The position numbers and the translations under genes were made by a program. From Gammaproteobacteria bacterium (GTDB lineage Bacteria > Pseudomonadota > Gammaproteobacteria > Steroidobacterales > BM003): a stretch of 39,225 nt of DNA. The notes under the pieces are model-generated. The model saw only the letters and a program-made list of their open reading frames with translations. It was not told where the DNA came from and searched no databases. This document shows positions 23,790 through 32,225 of this stretch, one piece after another; within the stretch, counting starts at the first letter, position 1, and every line of letters begins with the position of its first letter. The stretch lies in NCBI GenBank assembly GCA_026193125.1, contig JAPHSC010000032.1, positions 1-39,225 on the forward strand. Reading direction: 5' to 3'.

Positions 23790-24824
23790 TTATCCCTGCT
23801 CGGAACGCAATTCCTGTCGTGGTCGCCGGGCAAGGGCAAGGCCAACTGTTTTCGGACTCTGGTAGTCAATGCAGCGAACACCCTCCTCGAATTCCCGCAA
23901 GGAAAGCAGCCAGGTATGACCTGGCCAATGCAGCTCCAGCGTACCCTGGATTGAGCGGTAGGCCGCCGTATACAGGGTGCCAAAGCCCCGATCAAAGGCG
24001 AGCGAATATAGCGGCGGCCGCTGGAATGCTGCAATAAATTGCCGGGCCGTGCCAGGATGCCGCTTGAGCCGGCGCAGTAACAATTCCTCCCGCTCCACCG
24101 AGGCCGTGGCCCGTGCGTGATCCACCCATTCCACTTCATGTTGATGGTTGGTGGCGATGGGTGAACGGGTCACAACAGTCGGCCGGTCCGGACTCAGAAA
24201 GACAGTGCGGTGATTCCTTGCCCTGTCCATCACCGTTACGTTGTAGGCCATATGACACGGGATCCGTTTTAACGCGCGTACCGCATCCTTAACATTCGTG
24301 CAGGTCTCAAGCACGTAACGCAAGACTATTGGTACACCAAATCCCTTGCCAACCACTCGACGGCCACCGAAGGTCAGAGAAATAACCAGACCATCCTCGT
24401 TTATCCCGTCCAACAGACCGATGAGGCAGTCAGACACTCCCAATACCTTGCGCCCCAGCCACTGCGTCCGCAGCACGACCGCGTCAAACGCTTGCGGCGC
24501 ATAATCGTAATTTCTGACCAGCATCGGTTCAGGTCCGTGCCACACTGCCTGCGAACATCCGCTCATATATGCGGGCGGACCGTAGCCGGATAAAAAACGG
24601 GAGGCATGATCGCCCCCGCCAGCCAACTCCACCAGCCGCTCATACACGGGCACCAACTCTGGCATGTGGTCAGCCACGGCCGTGAAACACTCACGGTAAG
24701 TTGGCCGCGCAAGCTCCCCTTCCGACAACCAGAATCGGCTGTAGGCCGGCCAAAGCCGTGCAAACAATGCAGTCCACTTCTGGCCTGGGACCGCCTCGTC
24801 AATGGCAGTAAAATTCAGTTGCAT
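23790..24824 (-). CDS. C45-type Ntn-hydrolase / acyltransferase-like protein
   Basis: A 344-residue protein of the acyl-CoA:6-aminopenicillanate acyltransferase / peptidase C45 type, an N-terminal-nucleophile family that self-cleaves before a cysteine. The likely nucleophile is Cys90 in YMSGCSQAVWHG, followed by the family-like MLVRNYDYAP, and later by DGINEDGLVISLTFGGR. No signal peptide is seen, so it should be cytoplasmic. The ATG at 24824 is preferred because the protein then opens with MQLNFTAIDE. An in-frame GTG at 24857 would add eleven residues. It is last in a run with an ATP-grasp ligase, a decarboxylase and an amidase. It may hydrolyse or transfer an acyl group on an amine made by that set (inference); the substrate is unknown. 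Confidence 0.82.
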   Translation of the reverse strand: MQLNFTAIDEAVPGQKWTALFARLWPAYSRFWLSEGELARPTYRECFTAVADHMPELVPVYERLVELAGGGDHASRFLSGYGPPAYMSGCSQAVWHGPEPMLVRNYDYAPQAFDAVVLRTQWLGRKVLGVSDCLIGLLDGINEDGLVISLTFGGRRVVGKGFGVPIVLRYVLETCTNVKDAVRALKRIPCHMAYNVTVMDRARNHRTVFLSPDRPTVVTRSPIATNHQHEVEWVDHARATASVEREELLLRRLKRHPGTARQFIAAFQRPPLYSLAFDRGFGTLYTAAYRSIQGTLELHWPGHTWLLSLREFEEGVRCIDYQSPKTVGLALARRPRQELRSEQG

Positions 24825-24891
24825 GACACTGGTGTGCACAGTCTGCGCGAGTAACACGCGCCCATCAATTCAGACCTAAGTGCTAGAGCAC

Positions 24892-26358
24892 TCAAAGCAA
24901 TTTAAACCCCGGCTCTGAAATAACCGGCTTGGCTTCTGCCGAAGTCAGTGGCACCGAGGCGTAATGAGCCCGAATCCCGTGTATCCACTTTTTCGCCTGC
25001 TCGGTCAATTTGAACTTGTCGTCCATCAGTCGGCCTCGCGTCACCAGGATACCCAGGTCCGCCCCTTCGTAGCGGTAGTCACCAGGCTTGAGGATGCGAA
25101 GGAAAAACGCCTCGCTTTCACTCTCGACCGCGCGCCGATGGTAATCAAAACGATTGAAACTGACTGTGCCATCCTCAGCCATTTTCCATATACCGCTCTC
25201 GGGCGCTGCGGTCAGGATGTCCAGGCTATCTTCAGTATGCTTAATCACCAGCTGCGACCAGCTATCGATGTTTTGCGGATCCGACCAGCGCTCATTTAAT
25301 TCATCTATGTCCAGGGCGAATGGCACACCGGAAAACTCAAGCAGGTGGAACAAAAACAAGGGAGCATCAGCATGTGCGAACGCCGCATGATTGGTCATTG
25401 AGCTCGCACCGGTGATGCGGGGATTCAACTCGCCCAAATAAATGTCCTTGGTTTTCTGGTCAATCAGGAAATCCAGTTCAAAATATCCGCGATAACCTTC
25501 CTTCACCAATTGCTTGCCGAATTTGGCCGTATAGTCTCTCGCCTTATCTCGCACTTTGCGAGAAAATGCTCCGGCAAATATCTCGTTTCCGCACCAGCCG
25601 CCACGGTACGGTGTGAGCTCAGGAAATCCGACCAATTCCGTCATCATCGGCCCCACGATGGTTCCGTGCTTGGTAGCGCAGGCCTCGATTGCCGCTCCAC
25701 GACAATTGATGCGCTTCATGACCTTGATCTCGCCCTGCCCGATTATTTCATGCTGGTGGCGCTCAAAATCTTTCCGGCTCTTGATGAAAAAGGTCGTGTG
25801 CCCTGAGTCACCGAATGCAGACTGCAAAACCAGGTCCTTGCCCAGACCAGCTTCGCTGGCGGCCGCGGCCAAGTCCTCGTAACTATTGATCACCGCCAGG
25901 GTGTTGGGAACACTGGGTACACCGGCCTTGTTGCCTATTCGAACGGTCTCTATCTTGTTATCGACGCGATTGCGCAGCTGCGCCTTGGGAAACCAGACTT
26001 CGCCTCCAATTTCCTCTACAAGTTTCTCGGTCTCCTCATCGAACATGAGGAAGACAAATTTTGCCTCTGAGTCCCTGGCCCGAATCCGGTCCATGACCTC
26101 CTTGTGCTGAAGAAGATAGTTATTGATGTCCTCAATCGACTGAAACTCTTCATGCGGCTGGTTGGACGGTACAAATACATTGGGATGACGGCCATCAAAG
26201 CAGTCGATGTAATTTATATACTTGAAATTGCGCACCCACTCGTCCAGACCCAAAAGGTTGAAATTTGTTGCGCTCACAAAATAGATCGGCGTCTCGTTCC
26301 TGTGGAAGAAGCGACGAATTTCGGACATGTTCTTCAGTTTTTTTCGTTTGCTAGACAT
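24892..26358 (-). CDS. ATP-grasp ligase of unknown substrate
   Basis: A 488-residue ATP-grasp protein. The central segment shows the nucleotide-binding region (KDLVLQSAFGDSGHTTFFI) and the metal-binding acidic strand YFELDFLID (Glu294, Asp296), then GELNPRITGASSMTNHAA with Glu310, Asn312 and Arg314, the standard ATP-grasp E-x-N-x-R pattern. Proteins like this are often labelled biotin carboxylase by similarity, but no biotin-carrier or transferase gene is nearby. A carboxylate-amine ligase is the more likely activity. The start has a good AAGGA site eight bases before it. It lies 23 bases after the decarboxylase gene and 67 bases before the C45 start, so the three are probably one operon. Confidence 0.85.
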   Translation of the reverse strand: MSSKRKKLKNMSEIRRFFHRNETPIYFVSATNFNLLGLDEWVRNFKYINYIDCFDGRHPNVFVPSNQPHEEFQSIEDINNYLLQHKEVMDRIRARDSEAKFVFLMFDEETEKLVEEIGGEVWFPKAQLRNRVDNKIETVRIGNKAGVPSVPNTLAVINSYEDLAAAASEAGLGKDLVLQSAFGDSGHTTFFIKSRKDFERHQHEIIGQGEIKVMKRINCRGAAIEACATKHGTIVGPMMTELVGFPELTPYRGGWCGNEIFAGAFSRKVRDKARDYTAKFGKQLVKEGYRGYFELDFLIDQKTKDIYLGELNPRITGASSMTNHAAFAHADAPLFLFHLLEFSGVPFALDIDELNERWSDPQNIDSWSQLVIKHTEDSLDILTAAPESGIWKMAEDGTVSFNRFDYHRRAVESESEAFFLRILKPGDYRYEGADLGILVTRGRLMDDKFKLTEQAKKWIHGIRAHYASVPLTSAEAKPVISEPGFKLL

Positions 26359-26381
26359 TGAGCAATTCCTTAATTCTGTTG

Positions 26382-29141
26382 TCAGTTAGCTGCCAGCGCC
26401 GCCAGGGCTTCCTCGGTAAACACTCGCAGACCCAGCTCCGCCCTGTAACCATGGATTTCGGTCACATCAAGCTTGCGCATAAAATCCAGGATCTCCGAGG
26501 AGATTACCTGCCCGGGAACCAGGATCGGGAATCCCGGAGGATAGGGAATGATGAACCCGGAGGACACCACATCGCGTCCCGTGGCCATGGCCTCATCAAG
26601 TTCGTCGCCATCCAGCGGAAAATATTCGCATTTGCTCTCATCATAAGCCATGAAGAAAGGTCGGCGCATGTCACCGGCCGGGGTCCTGTCGCCATGCGAG
26701 CGAAACGCGTCATGGAAACGCGAGAAGTCGGGCAACGCCGGCAAGTCCTGGGTCAGTGACTTCACGCGTTTCTCGAACGCCCTGCGTTCCATCTTGCTGG
26801 CGTCCTCGTTGCCGGAATCCAGCTCCCGCGCAATTTTCACCAGCACCTCGATAAGGTAGGCCACCGAGGATCGGGTCGTACCAATGTTGGTCATAAACAG
26901 AACGGTGTTCCTCGACGTTTTGTTCACCTGTATGCCGTACTTGTCCATCAGGTATTCGTTCTTGAATGTGTTGCCATCGATTCCCGCTGCACTGGTCACC
27001 AGGGTCACCCTGGTGGGATCCAGGACGAATTCGTCGCTTACCCAGGCGTCCCAGAGCTGACTCCAGCCACGTTGCTCGTCCCAATACACGCCAATACCGC
27101 TGGTACGGAATTCTCCCGGAACCATGTCTTCAGCTGCCAGCACCTGAAAATATTTTTTCAACAAAGGATGCGACGAAATTGCCCGACGCATAATCATCGC
27201 CGCCTCGATCTGCTTTTGCACAAACTCGAAGCCCTCCAGTTCTACCTGCCGACGCCCCACATCCAGGGAAGCGATAATCTGGTAGTTTGGCGAGGTAGAA
27301 GTATGGGTCATATAGGCCTCACGAAAGGCCTGTTCAACTTCCCCCTTGAAGTCTTGGTCATGCACGTGGATCATCGAGCCCTGGCGCAGGGCAGTCAGTG
27401 TCTTGTGCGTTGACTGTGTAGCATAGGTACGCACTCGAACCAGGTCCGGATCAGGCATCAGTCTGGTCGCAAGCATCCCCTCGTCGTCACTGGGCGCCTG
27501 GCGCTTCCAGTCTTCATAGACCTTGCGGTACTCGTCAGAGCGATAACGCTTTCGCAGCAAGTCCGCGCTATGCATGGCCGTACGCTGACGGTAGGTGGGA
27601 GAGAATCTTGCGAAAGCAAACCACGCCTCGTCCCACAAGAAAATCAAGTCGGGCTTGATTGCCAGACACTCCTCCATCACCCGCTGGACGTTATAAACAA
27701 TGCCGTCGAAAGTGCAGTTGGTCAGCAGCAGCATGCGTACTCGATCAAGTTGTCCGGCATGCTTCAGATCCAGCAACTGCCGTTTTATGTCGCGCAATGG
27801 AACAGCGCCGTACATGGACCACGCGTGCAAGGGATAGCTATCCAGATAGACTATCTGTGCGCCGCAAAGCACCAGGCCATAGTGATGGGATTTATGACAA
27901 TCGCGGTCAACCAGGACGATATCACCGGGCTGCACCAACGCCTGCACTACTATCTTGTTACAGGTAGAGGTGCCGTTGGTGGCAAAATAAGTCTGCTTTG
28001 CGCCAAACGCCCGTGCCGCCAGTTCCTGGGCACGCTTGATCGGTCCGTGGGGCTCGAGCAAGGAGTCCAGTCCCCCGGATGTTGCAGAGGTTTCCGCCAG
28101 GAAGATATTGGGGCCATAGAACTCGCCCATATCCTGTATCCAGTGCGACTTCGCAATGGATTTCCCGCGACTTATCGGCAAGGCATGAAACACGCCGGTA
28201 GGTTGCTTGGAAAAGTTCTTCAGGGCGCTGAAGAACGGCGTCTCGTAACGCAGCGACACGCCGCGCAGGATGTTCAAATGAAGCTCGGTGAAATCCTCCA
28301 GGTTATAAAAAACCCGACGACAATTACCCAGGTCGCGTCCAGCAATATCCTCGGCCCCCCTGTCGGTGACCAGGTAGACGTCCAGTTCGGGACGTACCTT
28401 GCGAATAAGCCGACACAACTCGGGACCGTAGTCCTGGGGATCAAGTTCATCCAGGTCCTCATCTCCGATGCGGGAAAGATACTGGGTCAGGATTTTTAAC
28501 CGGTTTGTGCTGCGCAAGCCAAAACCGAAACGTACGACAACCGCCTGGATATTGTGGTTGATCATGACTGCAATCAGCGCATCTTCCAGGGTCGGCGTGA
28601 ATACGGGCTCATAGGTGAACGGATCTTCACGGCGTCGCATGGCGGTCAGGCCTGAGCGCAAGGTGCGCTCCTGTGGTGCAGTCAGTTCATCGACAAACAA
28701 GGTCTCGAAATACGGCCGTGCATACACGCGCGCCTCGGGACTTTCTTCCTCATCGATGCCACCGTCCAAATCCCCGGTTTCGCCAAGCAAGGGAACAGTT
28801 CTTCTGCGATAGTAGCCGCTGGAAGTTGCTCTAACGATGCGCTTCACGACTTGCGCCAGCTCCTCGTAGCTGCCGCGGCTCAACAGTTGCCCCAACCTGT
28901 CAAAGGCTGATCGTCCGGGGAATGCCCAGAACGTCTCTATGGGCTCGAGAGCATCCGCCAACTCCGCCGCCTGCTCGTGTAATCTCTGGGTTCCGCGGCC
29001 TTCGCGCGCGGCGTCAGCAACCCGCTGAGTAATATCCTGCAGCGCGCTCCAACGATCCGCCCTCAATTGGGTGGCGCTGTAGTGATCATCTGCCAGAGCT
29101 GGCACTTTTGCCGATGATTTGGACTTTTGCGAAGGGTTCAT
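26382..29141 (-). CDS. Orn/Lys/Arg-type PLP amino acid decarboxylase, unusually long
   Basis: A 919-residue fold-type I decarboxylase, against about 715-756 for the E. coli enzymes. After some 180 extra N-terminal residues comes a wing-like domain (about 190-290). Then comes the PLP domain with TYFATNGTSTCNKIV, DRDCHKSHHYGL, LIFLWDEAWFAFARF and the Schiff-base lysine Lys580 in QSTHKTLTALRQGS, followed by the C-terminal domain (GYRAELGLRVF). A charged insertion lies just before the lysine (about 535-570). The gene starts at ATG with GGAG eight bases upstream. Arginine, lysine or ornithine could be the substrate; the sequence does not tell. Neighbours suggest it feeds an amine to the ATP-grasp ligase and amidase (inference). 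Confidence 0.9.
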   Translation of the reverse strand: MNPSQKSKSSAKVPALADDHYSATQLRADRWSALQDITQRVADAAREGRGTQRLHEQAAELADALEPIETFWAFPGRSAFDRLGQLLSRGSYEELAQVVKRIVRATSSGYYRRRTVPLLGETGDLDGGIDEEESPEARVYARPYFETLFVDELTAPQERTLRSGLTAMRRREDPFTYEPVFTPTLEDALIAVMINHNIQAVVVRFGFGLRSTNRLKILTQYLSRIGDEDLDELDPQDYGPELCRLIRKVRPELDVYLVTDRGAEDIAGRDLGNCRRVFYNLEDFTELHLNILRGVSLRYETPFFSALKNFSKQPTGVFHALPISRGKSIAKSHWIQDMGEFYGPNIFLAETSATSGGLDSLLEPHGPIKRAQELAARAFGAKQTYFATNGTSTCNKIVVQALVQPGDIVLVDRDCHKSHHYGLVLCGAQIVYLDSYPLHAWSMYGAVPLRDIKRQLLDLKHAGQLDRVRMLLLTNCTFDGIVYNVQRVMEECLAIKPDLIFLWDEAWFAFARFSPTYRQRTAMHSADLLRKRYRSDEYRKVYEDWKRQAPSDDEGMLATRLMPDPDLVRVRTYATQSTHKTLTALRQGSMIHVHDQDFKGEVEQAFREAYMTHTSTSPNYQIIASLDVGRRQVELEGFEFVQKQIEAAMIMRRAISSHPLLKKYFQVLAAEDMVPGEFRTSGIGVYWDEQRGWSQLWDAWVSDEFVLDPTRVTLVTSAAGIDGNTFKNEYLMDKYGIQVNKTSRNTVLFMTNIGTTRSSVAYLIEVLVKIARELDSGNEDASKMERRAFEKRVKSLTQDLPALPDFSRFHDAFRSHGDRTPAGDMRRPFFMAYDESKCEYFPLDGDELDEAMATGRDVVSSGFIIPYPPGFPILVPGQVISSEILDFMRKLDVTEIHGYRAELGLRVFTEEALAALAAN

Positions 29142-29235
29142 TGACTACTCCACTGCGTCAGCGGTGATTTTCACGGGCCAGGCAGCATCCCCGACCCAAT
29201 CCGGTCAAGACGCTTTGAATTTTCTGGCTCGACTA

Positions 29236-30150
29236 TCATTCCTTCTGCGTAGGCCAGACCGATGCGGGCGCCGGGACTCCGGTGCCTGCCATTGATCCCC
29301 TTTCTGGCAGTTCCAGCGGCCCCAGCGACGCCAGGAAGGACTCGGCTTTCTGGCCGGGCTCATAGATTGGAAATCGTATCTCGCTATCCCTGAAACTTTT
29401 CAGCGGCTGCCCAAGTCCACGTAGACCACATTCACGCTGCCGCCTGACTTGCTCCATATTGATCTCGATGGGAATTATCTCCTCGCCACCGCCCGCCTGA
29501 TAAAGCAGAACTCCCGAGGGATCCACCACTGCCGAGCGGCCCACGCCGCCGGCACCCAAGCCGTTAATATCGAACACGTAGCACTGGAACTGGGCCGCTG
29601 TCGCACGCGCGATGGCCAGTTCGACGTCTCGGTCCACGGTTCCAGTTAACACCGGGTGGAGCAACACTTCCGCGCCCATGGCAGTCAATGCCCGGGTCGT
29701 TTCCGGGAACCAGATGTCGTAACAGATCGACACGCCGAAACGCCCAACCTGCGGTATGTCAAAGACACAAAATTCGCTGCCGCCGGTTACGCGCTTTTCA
29801 TAGGGCCGGAATGGAAATATCTTGCGGCATCGTGCAACCACCTCGCCCGCAGGATTGATGACCGGAGCCATATTGTAAATCCTGCCGTCTTCGGCTTTTT
29901 CATACATGGAGCCTGGCAGCAACCAGATGCCATGCCGGGCTGCCACCTCACGATAAATGGTTTCCGTCGCCCCTCCAGGCGCCTGGCCAAATTCAGTCAG
30001 GGGACCATGGGAGGCCAACTCGCTAATCATTACCATCTGCACCCAGGGGTACTGGAGAACTGTCAGGTCTATTTTTCGCACCAGTGCTTCAACGTTACTG
30101 TGCAGGGCGGCGACGTGGGTTTGAATACCGGCAATTGAAAAAGGTACCAA
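29236..30150 (-). CDS. Carbon-nitrogen hydrolase (nitrilase superfamily amidase)
   Basis: A 304-residue cytoplasmic amidase with the Glu-Lys-Cys triad of the family. With the chosen start these are Glu44 (MISELASHG), Lys110 (RCRKIFPF) and Cys143 (SICYDIWFPE). The TTG at 30150 is chosen because GGAG lies eight bases before it and the protein then begins at the first strand (LVPFSIAGIQ). The open frame continues to an ATG at 30264, but that part is unlike the family and overlaps an inverted repeat. Relatives include N-carbamoylputrescine amidase (AguB) and omega-amidases. No agmatine deiminase gene is in the window, so an AguB role is not shown. It is probably first in the operon with the decarboxylase, 94 bases on. 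Confidence 0.87.
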   Translation of the reverse strand: MVPFSIAGIQTHVAALHSNVEALVRKIDLTVLQYPWVQMVMISELASHGPLTEFGQAPGGATETIYREVAARHGIWLLPGSMYEKAEDGRIYNMAPVINPAGEVVARCRKIFPFRPYEKRVTGGSEFCVFDIPQVGRFGVSICYDIWFPETTRALTAMGAEVLLHPVLTGTVDRDVELAIARATAAQFQCYVFDINGLGAGGVGRSAVVDPSGVLLYQAGGGEEIIPIEINMEQVRRQRECGLRGLGQPLKSFRDSEIRFPIYEPGQKAESFLASLGPLELPERGSMAGTGVPAPASVWPTQKE

Positions 30151-30252
30151 GTAAGTTGCTCCAATCAAAGAGTAATGGAATAGCGCGAAGGCGCTGTGGC
30201 CCGGACGTTTTAGGTTCTCGTGCCTGCTTTGTTCAGTCTGGCCGCTACGGCA

Positions 30253-30279
30253 GTCTACGAACAAGGAATTGTCGTAGAC
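30253..30279 (-). promoter_or_regulatory. Inverted repeat in the leader of the amidase-decarboxylase operon
   Basis: GTCTACGA and TCGTAGAC form an 8-bp stem, extended past one bulged base by CAA/TTG around a GGAA loop. It lies about 103 bases before the amidase TTG start. It could be an operator or an RNA leader structure. The 569 bases between the amidase start and the next ORF (30151-30719) otherwise show no gene that can be supported. Confidence 0.4.
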
Positions 30280-30719
30280 GGATTACACAAACCCCGATAG
30301 TCTAACAGATCATTGAATTTTACGATATTCACGCAAGCTCGCCCGCGTGTCGTCCCAGGGATCTTGCCACCTTCATAATTGCAGATGCATGGGCGAGAAA
30401 CTTGGGCTGATTTCTCGACATGCCAATGCCGGCTGGCGATAAAACGGGACGCGCGATTGCCGGAAAGACCGCTATGGCCACTCACTGGGTAGATCTACCA
30501 TTCCGGCACTTCCTGCCTGCGGTGACACTCGGCTCGAATTCGCTGCCTTATGCGAGACACCACGCCTTCAAAGGCAGGCGCTTTCGGCAGGTCACTACAA
30601 AAGCGCAGCGATTACGTCTAGCTCTTCCGGTGACTGGAATCCACGCCCGCATAATGTAAGACGGCCAACCCGGACTACCTTGAGCTGGCAGGGCTTGCAC
30701 TGGAAAATGCCTTGCAGGG

Positions 30720-30935
30720 TCAGTCGTCGGGATCCGCCGGCCCACCGCCCCACTGATCTCGATGGGCTTGCTCGGCCTGCTGGCGGACGGCTGAATGACG
30801 GTTACTGAGTAGCAATGATGAGGGATCGCAGACCACTGCCCGAATCATGCCGAGGTCACGGGCAGCCTCGAACACACTGGGATACCAGCGTTCCCAGTTG
30901 GGCAGGCGACGTTCAACCTCGTTCTTCAAACTCAT
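30720..30935 (-). CDS. Small hypothetical protein
   Basis: A 71-residue ORF that starts at ATG with GGAA eight bases upstream. The peptide is hydrophilic and probably helical (MSLKNEVERRLPNWERWY; NRHSAVRQQAEQAHRDQW) and ends in a Gly/Asp-rich tail. It has no membrane segment, no cysteine pair motif and no domain I recognise. It lies between the orphan binding-protein gene and the amidase operon, all on the same strand, with gaps of 243 bases before it and about 569 after. It may be a real small gene, but coding support is only moderate. Confidence 0.45.
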   Translation of the reverse strand: MSLKNEVERRLPNWERWYPSVFEAARDLGMIRAVVCDPSSLLLSNRHSAVRQQAEQAHRDQWGGGPADPDD

Positions 30936-31178
30936 GTGTCGATTTCCGGCATTTTAGCGATTCCGTCTGCGTCAGAATCCTGTGGTCTGCAAGGCCTATT
31001 CTCCCCGAGGCAAGCCCCAATGTATATCGCCAAACTGCGAACCGCTTGGTAGTTTGCATACCGCACAGGTCAGCAGTCAGCCCCGACAGCACCTGCCCAA
31101 CGCCAGCGACCGACCCCGTTGTCCGATGGCGGGCCCATTTGCCAACGATCCATTTTTGCCAACATAAATTGGTTGATG

Positions 31179-32078
31179 TTACTCAGGCAGCGCCTGCAAA
31201 CGGAATACGGATATCAACAGGCTTGAGGGCCGGCTACCCACCAATCCGAACCATTTGCGATAGAGGACTCCAATCTGCTCACTACCGTAAATCTGCGCCA
31301 GGGCCCGATTGGCGACCAGACGAAAGTCTGCATCTTCCCTGGGGACCATCAACGCATAAGGTTCGAACGAAATCATGTCCTCGGATATCTGCAAGCGGTC
31401 ACGCACCGGGGACTGCATAATCTGTCCTATCAGCAAGGCACGATCTGAAAAAAAGCCATCTACGGAACCCTCGGCCAGCATGCCCATGCCCGTGGTCAGA
31501 CTACCGACCGAAACGATCTGCGCGGATAATTTTGTATCTGTCAAATACTGATTGAGCACATCCTCAGTAGTGGTTCCGGCGATCACCGCCACTTTCTTGC
31601 CCTCGATTTGTGATGGCTCACGAAAGCCGGAGTCACGCAGGGATAACATGGAAACCCCGGTAACAAATGTCATCAGGGTGAAGTCCACTCTTTCCATTCG
31701 GCCAAGGGTTTGTGTGGTGGTACTGCAATCCATGTCGACGCGACCATTCGCCAGGGCATTGATGCGATCAGCGCTCTCGACCGCAACAAATACGATGTTC
31801 AACTTGGGCAGTTTCAATTCACGCCGCACCTGCTCGGCGACCGCACGGCAAAGGTCCAGCGAGTAGCCAGCCGGCTTTCCGGCCTTGTCAATGAAGGAAA
31901 AAGGCGGCGCATCCTCACTGTAGCCGAATACAATACGGCCACTCTCCCGCACCGTATCAAGCACCGGCCCCCTCGCCAACAAGGACTGTGGCAACATTGC
32001 CGCCCAGACCGCCAGCACAATTCCAGCCACCGTACTGCGCATACTGGAGTTTCCCTGTGACTTGCCGACCTGATTCAT
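31179..32078 (-). CDS. Periplasmic amino-acid-type substrate-binding protein (orphan)
   Basis: A 299-residue solute-binding protein of the bacterial extracellular family 3 (glutamate/glutamine/polar amino acid) type. An N-terminal signal sequence (STVAGIVLAVWAAMLPQSLLA) is followed by the family core: GRIVFGYSEDAPPFSFID, GYSLDLCRAVAEQV, ALANGRVDMDCSTTTQT, KKVAVIAGTT and EGSVDGFFSDRALL. A second in-frame ATG at 32042 gives a tighter signal peptide and has its own AGGGA site, so the start is not settled. No ABC permease or ATPase gene is adjacent. It may work with a transporter encoded elsewhere or act as a sensor partner. It sits between a FAD oxidoreductase and a small ORF. Confidence 0.88.
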   Translation of the reverse strand: MNQVGKSQGNSSMRSTVAGIVLAVWAAMLPQSLLARGPVLDTVRESGRIVFGYSEDAPPFSFIDKAGKPAGYSLDLCRAVAEQVRRELKLPKLNIVFVAVESADRINALANGRVDMDCSTTTQTLGRMERVDFTLMTFVTGVSMLSLRDSGFREPSQIEGKKVAVIAGTTTEDVLNQYLTDTKLSAQIVSVGSLTTGMGMLAEGSVDGFFSDRALLIGQIMQSPVRDRLQISEDMISFEPYALMVPREDADFRLVANRALAQIYGSEQIGVLYRKWFGLVGSRPSSLLISVFRLQALPE

Positions 32079-32180
32079 GTCGATGCGCCCCGTTTACTTT
32101 CGATACCCAAACCAAGCATAGCCAAAGTATTCGTCGAAAGGAAAAATATGATTGTAGTGAAGATGAATATGAGGCGATTT

Positions 32181-32197
32181 GCCTGGACAATCCAGGC
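32181..32197. repeat. Hairpin between the FAD oxidoreductase and binding-protein genes
   Basis: GCCTGGA and TCCAGGC form a perfect 7-bp stem with a 3-base loop, 29 bases beyond the stop of the minus-strand FAD oxidoreductase gene. It is placed where that transcript could end, but no T run follows. It may be a weak or Rho-assisted terminator. Confidence 0.4.
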
Positions 32198-32225
32198 GGC
32201 GTCAGGTACCGAAGCAGACGCGGCC

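Noticed and set aside
23602..23865. An 87-codon plus-strand frame after tRNA-Leu
   Set aside because: It overlaps the end of the C45-type gene, contains the 23731-23751 hairpin and has a low-complexity basic peptide with no family signal.
24892..26358. Biotin carboxylase subunit of acetyl-CoA or pyruvate carboxylase
   Set aside because: The protein has an ATP-grasp core, but the standard biotin carboxylase motifs and a carrier or carboxyltransferase gene are not seen.
30151..30264. N-terminal extension of the amidase to ATG 30264
   Set aside because: The extra 38 residues do not fit the nitrilase fold and overlap an inverted repeat, while a TTG with a good ribosome-binding site starts exactly at the first strand.
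30815..31420. A 201-codon plus-strand frame near the orphan binding-protein gene
   Set aside because: It covers two minus-strand genes in antisense and has an unnatural composition rich in Ser, Arg and Pro.
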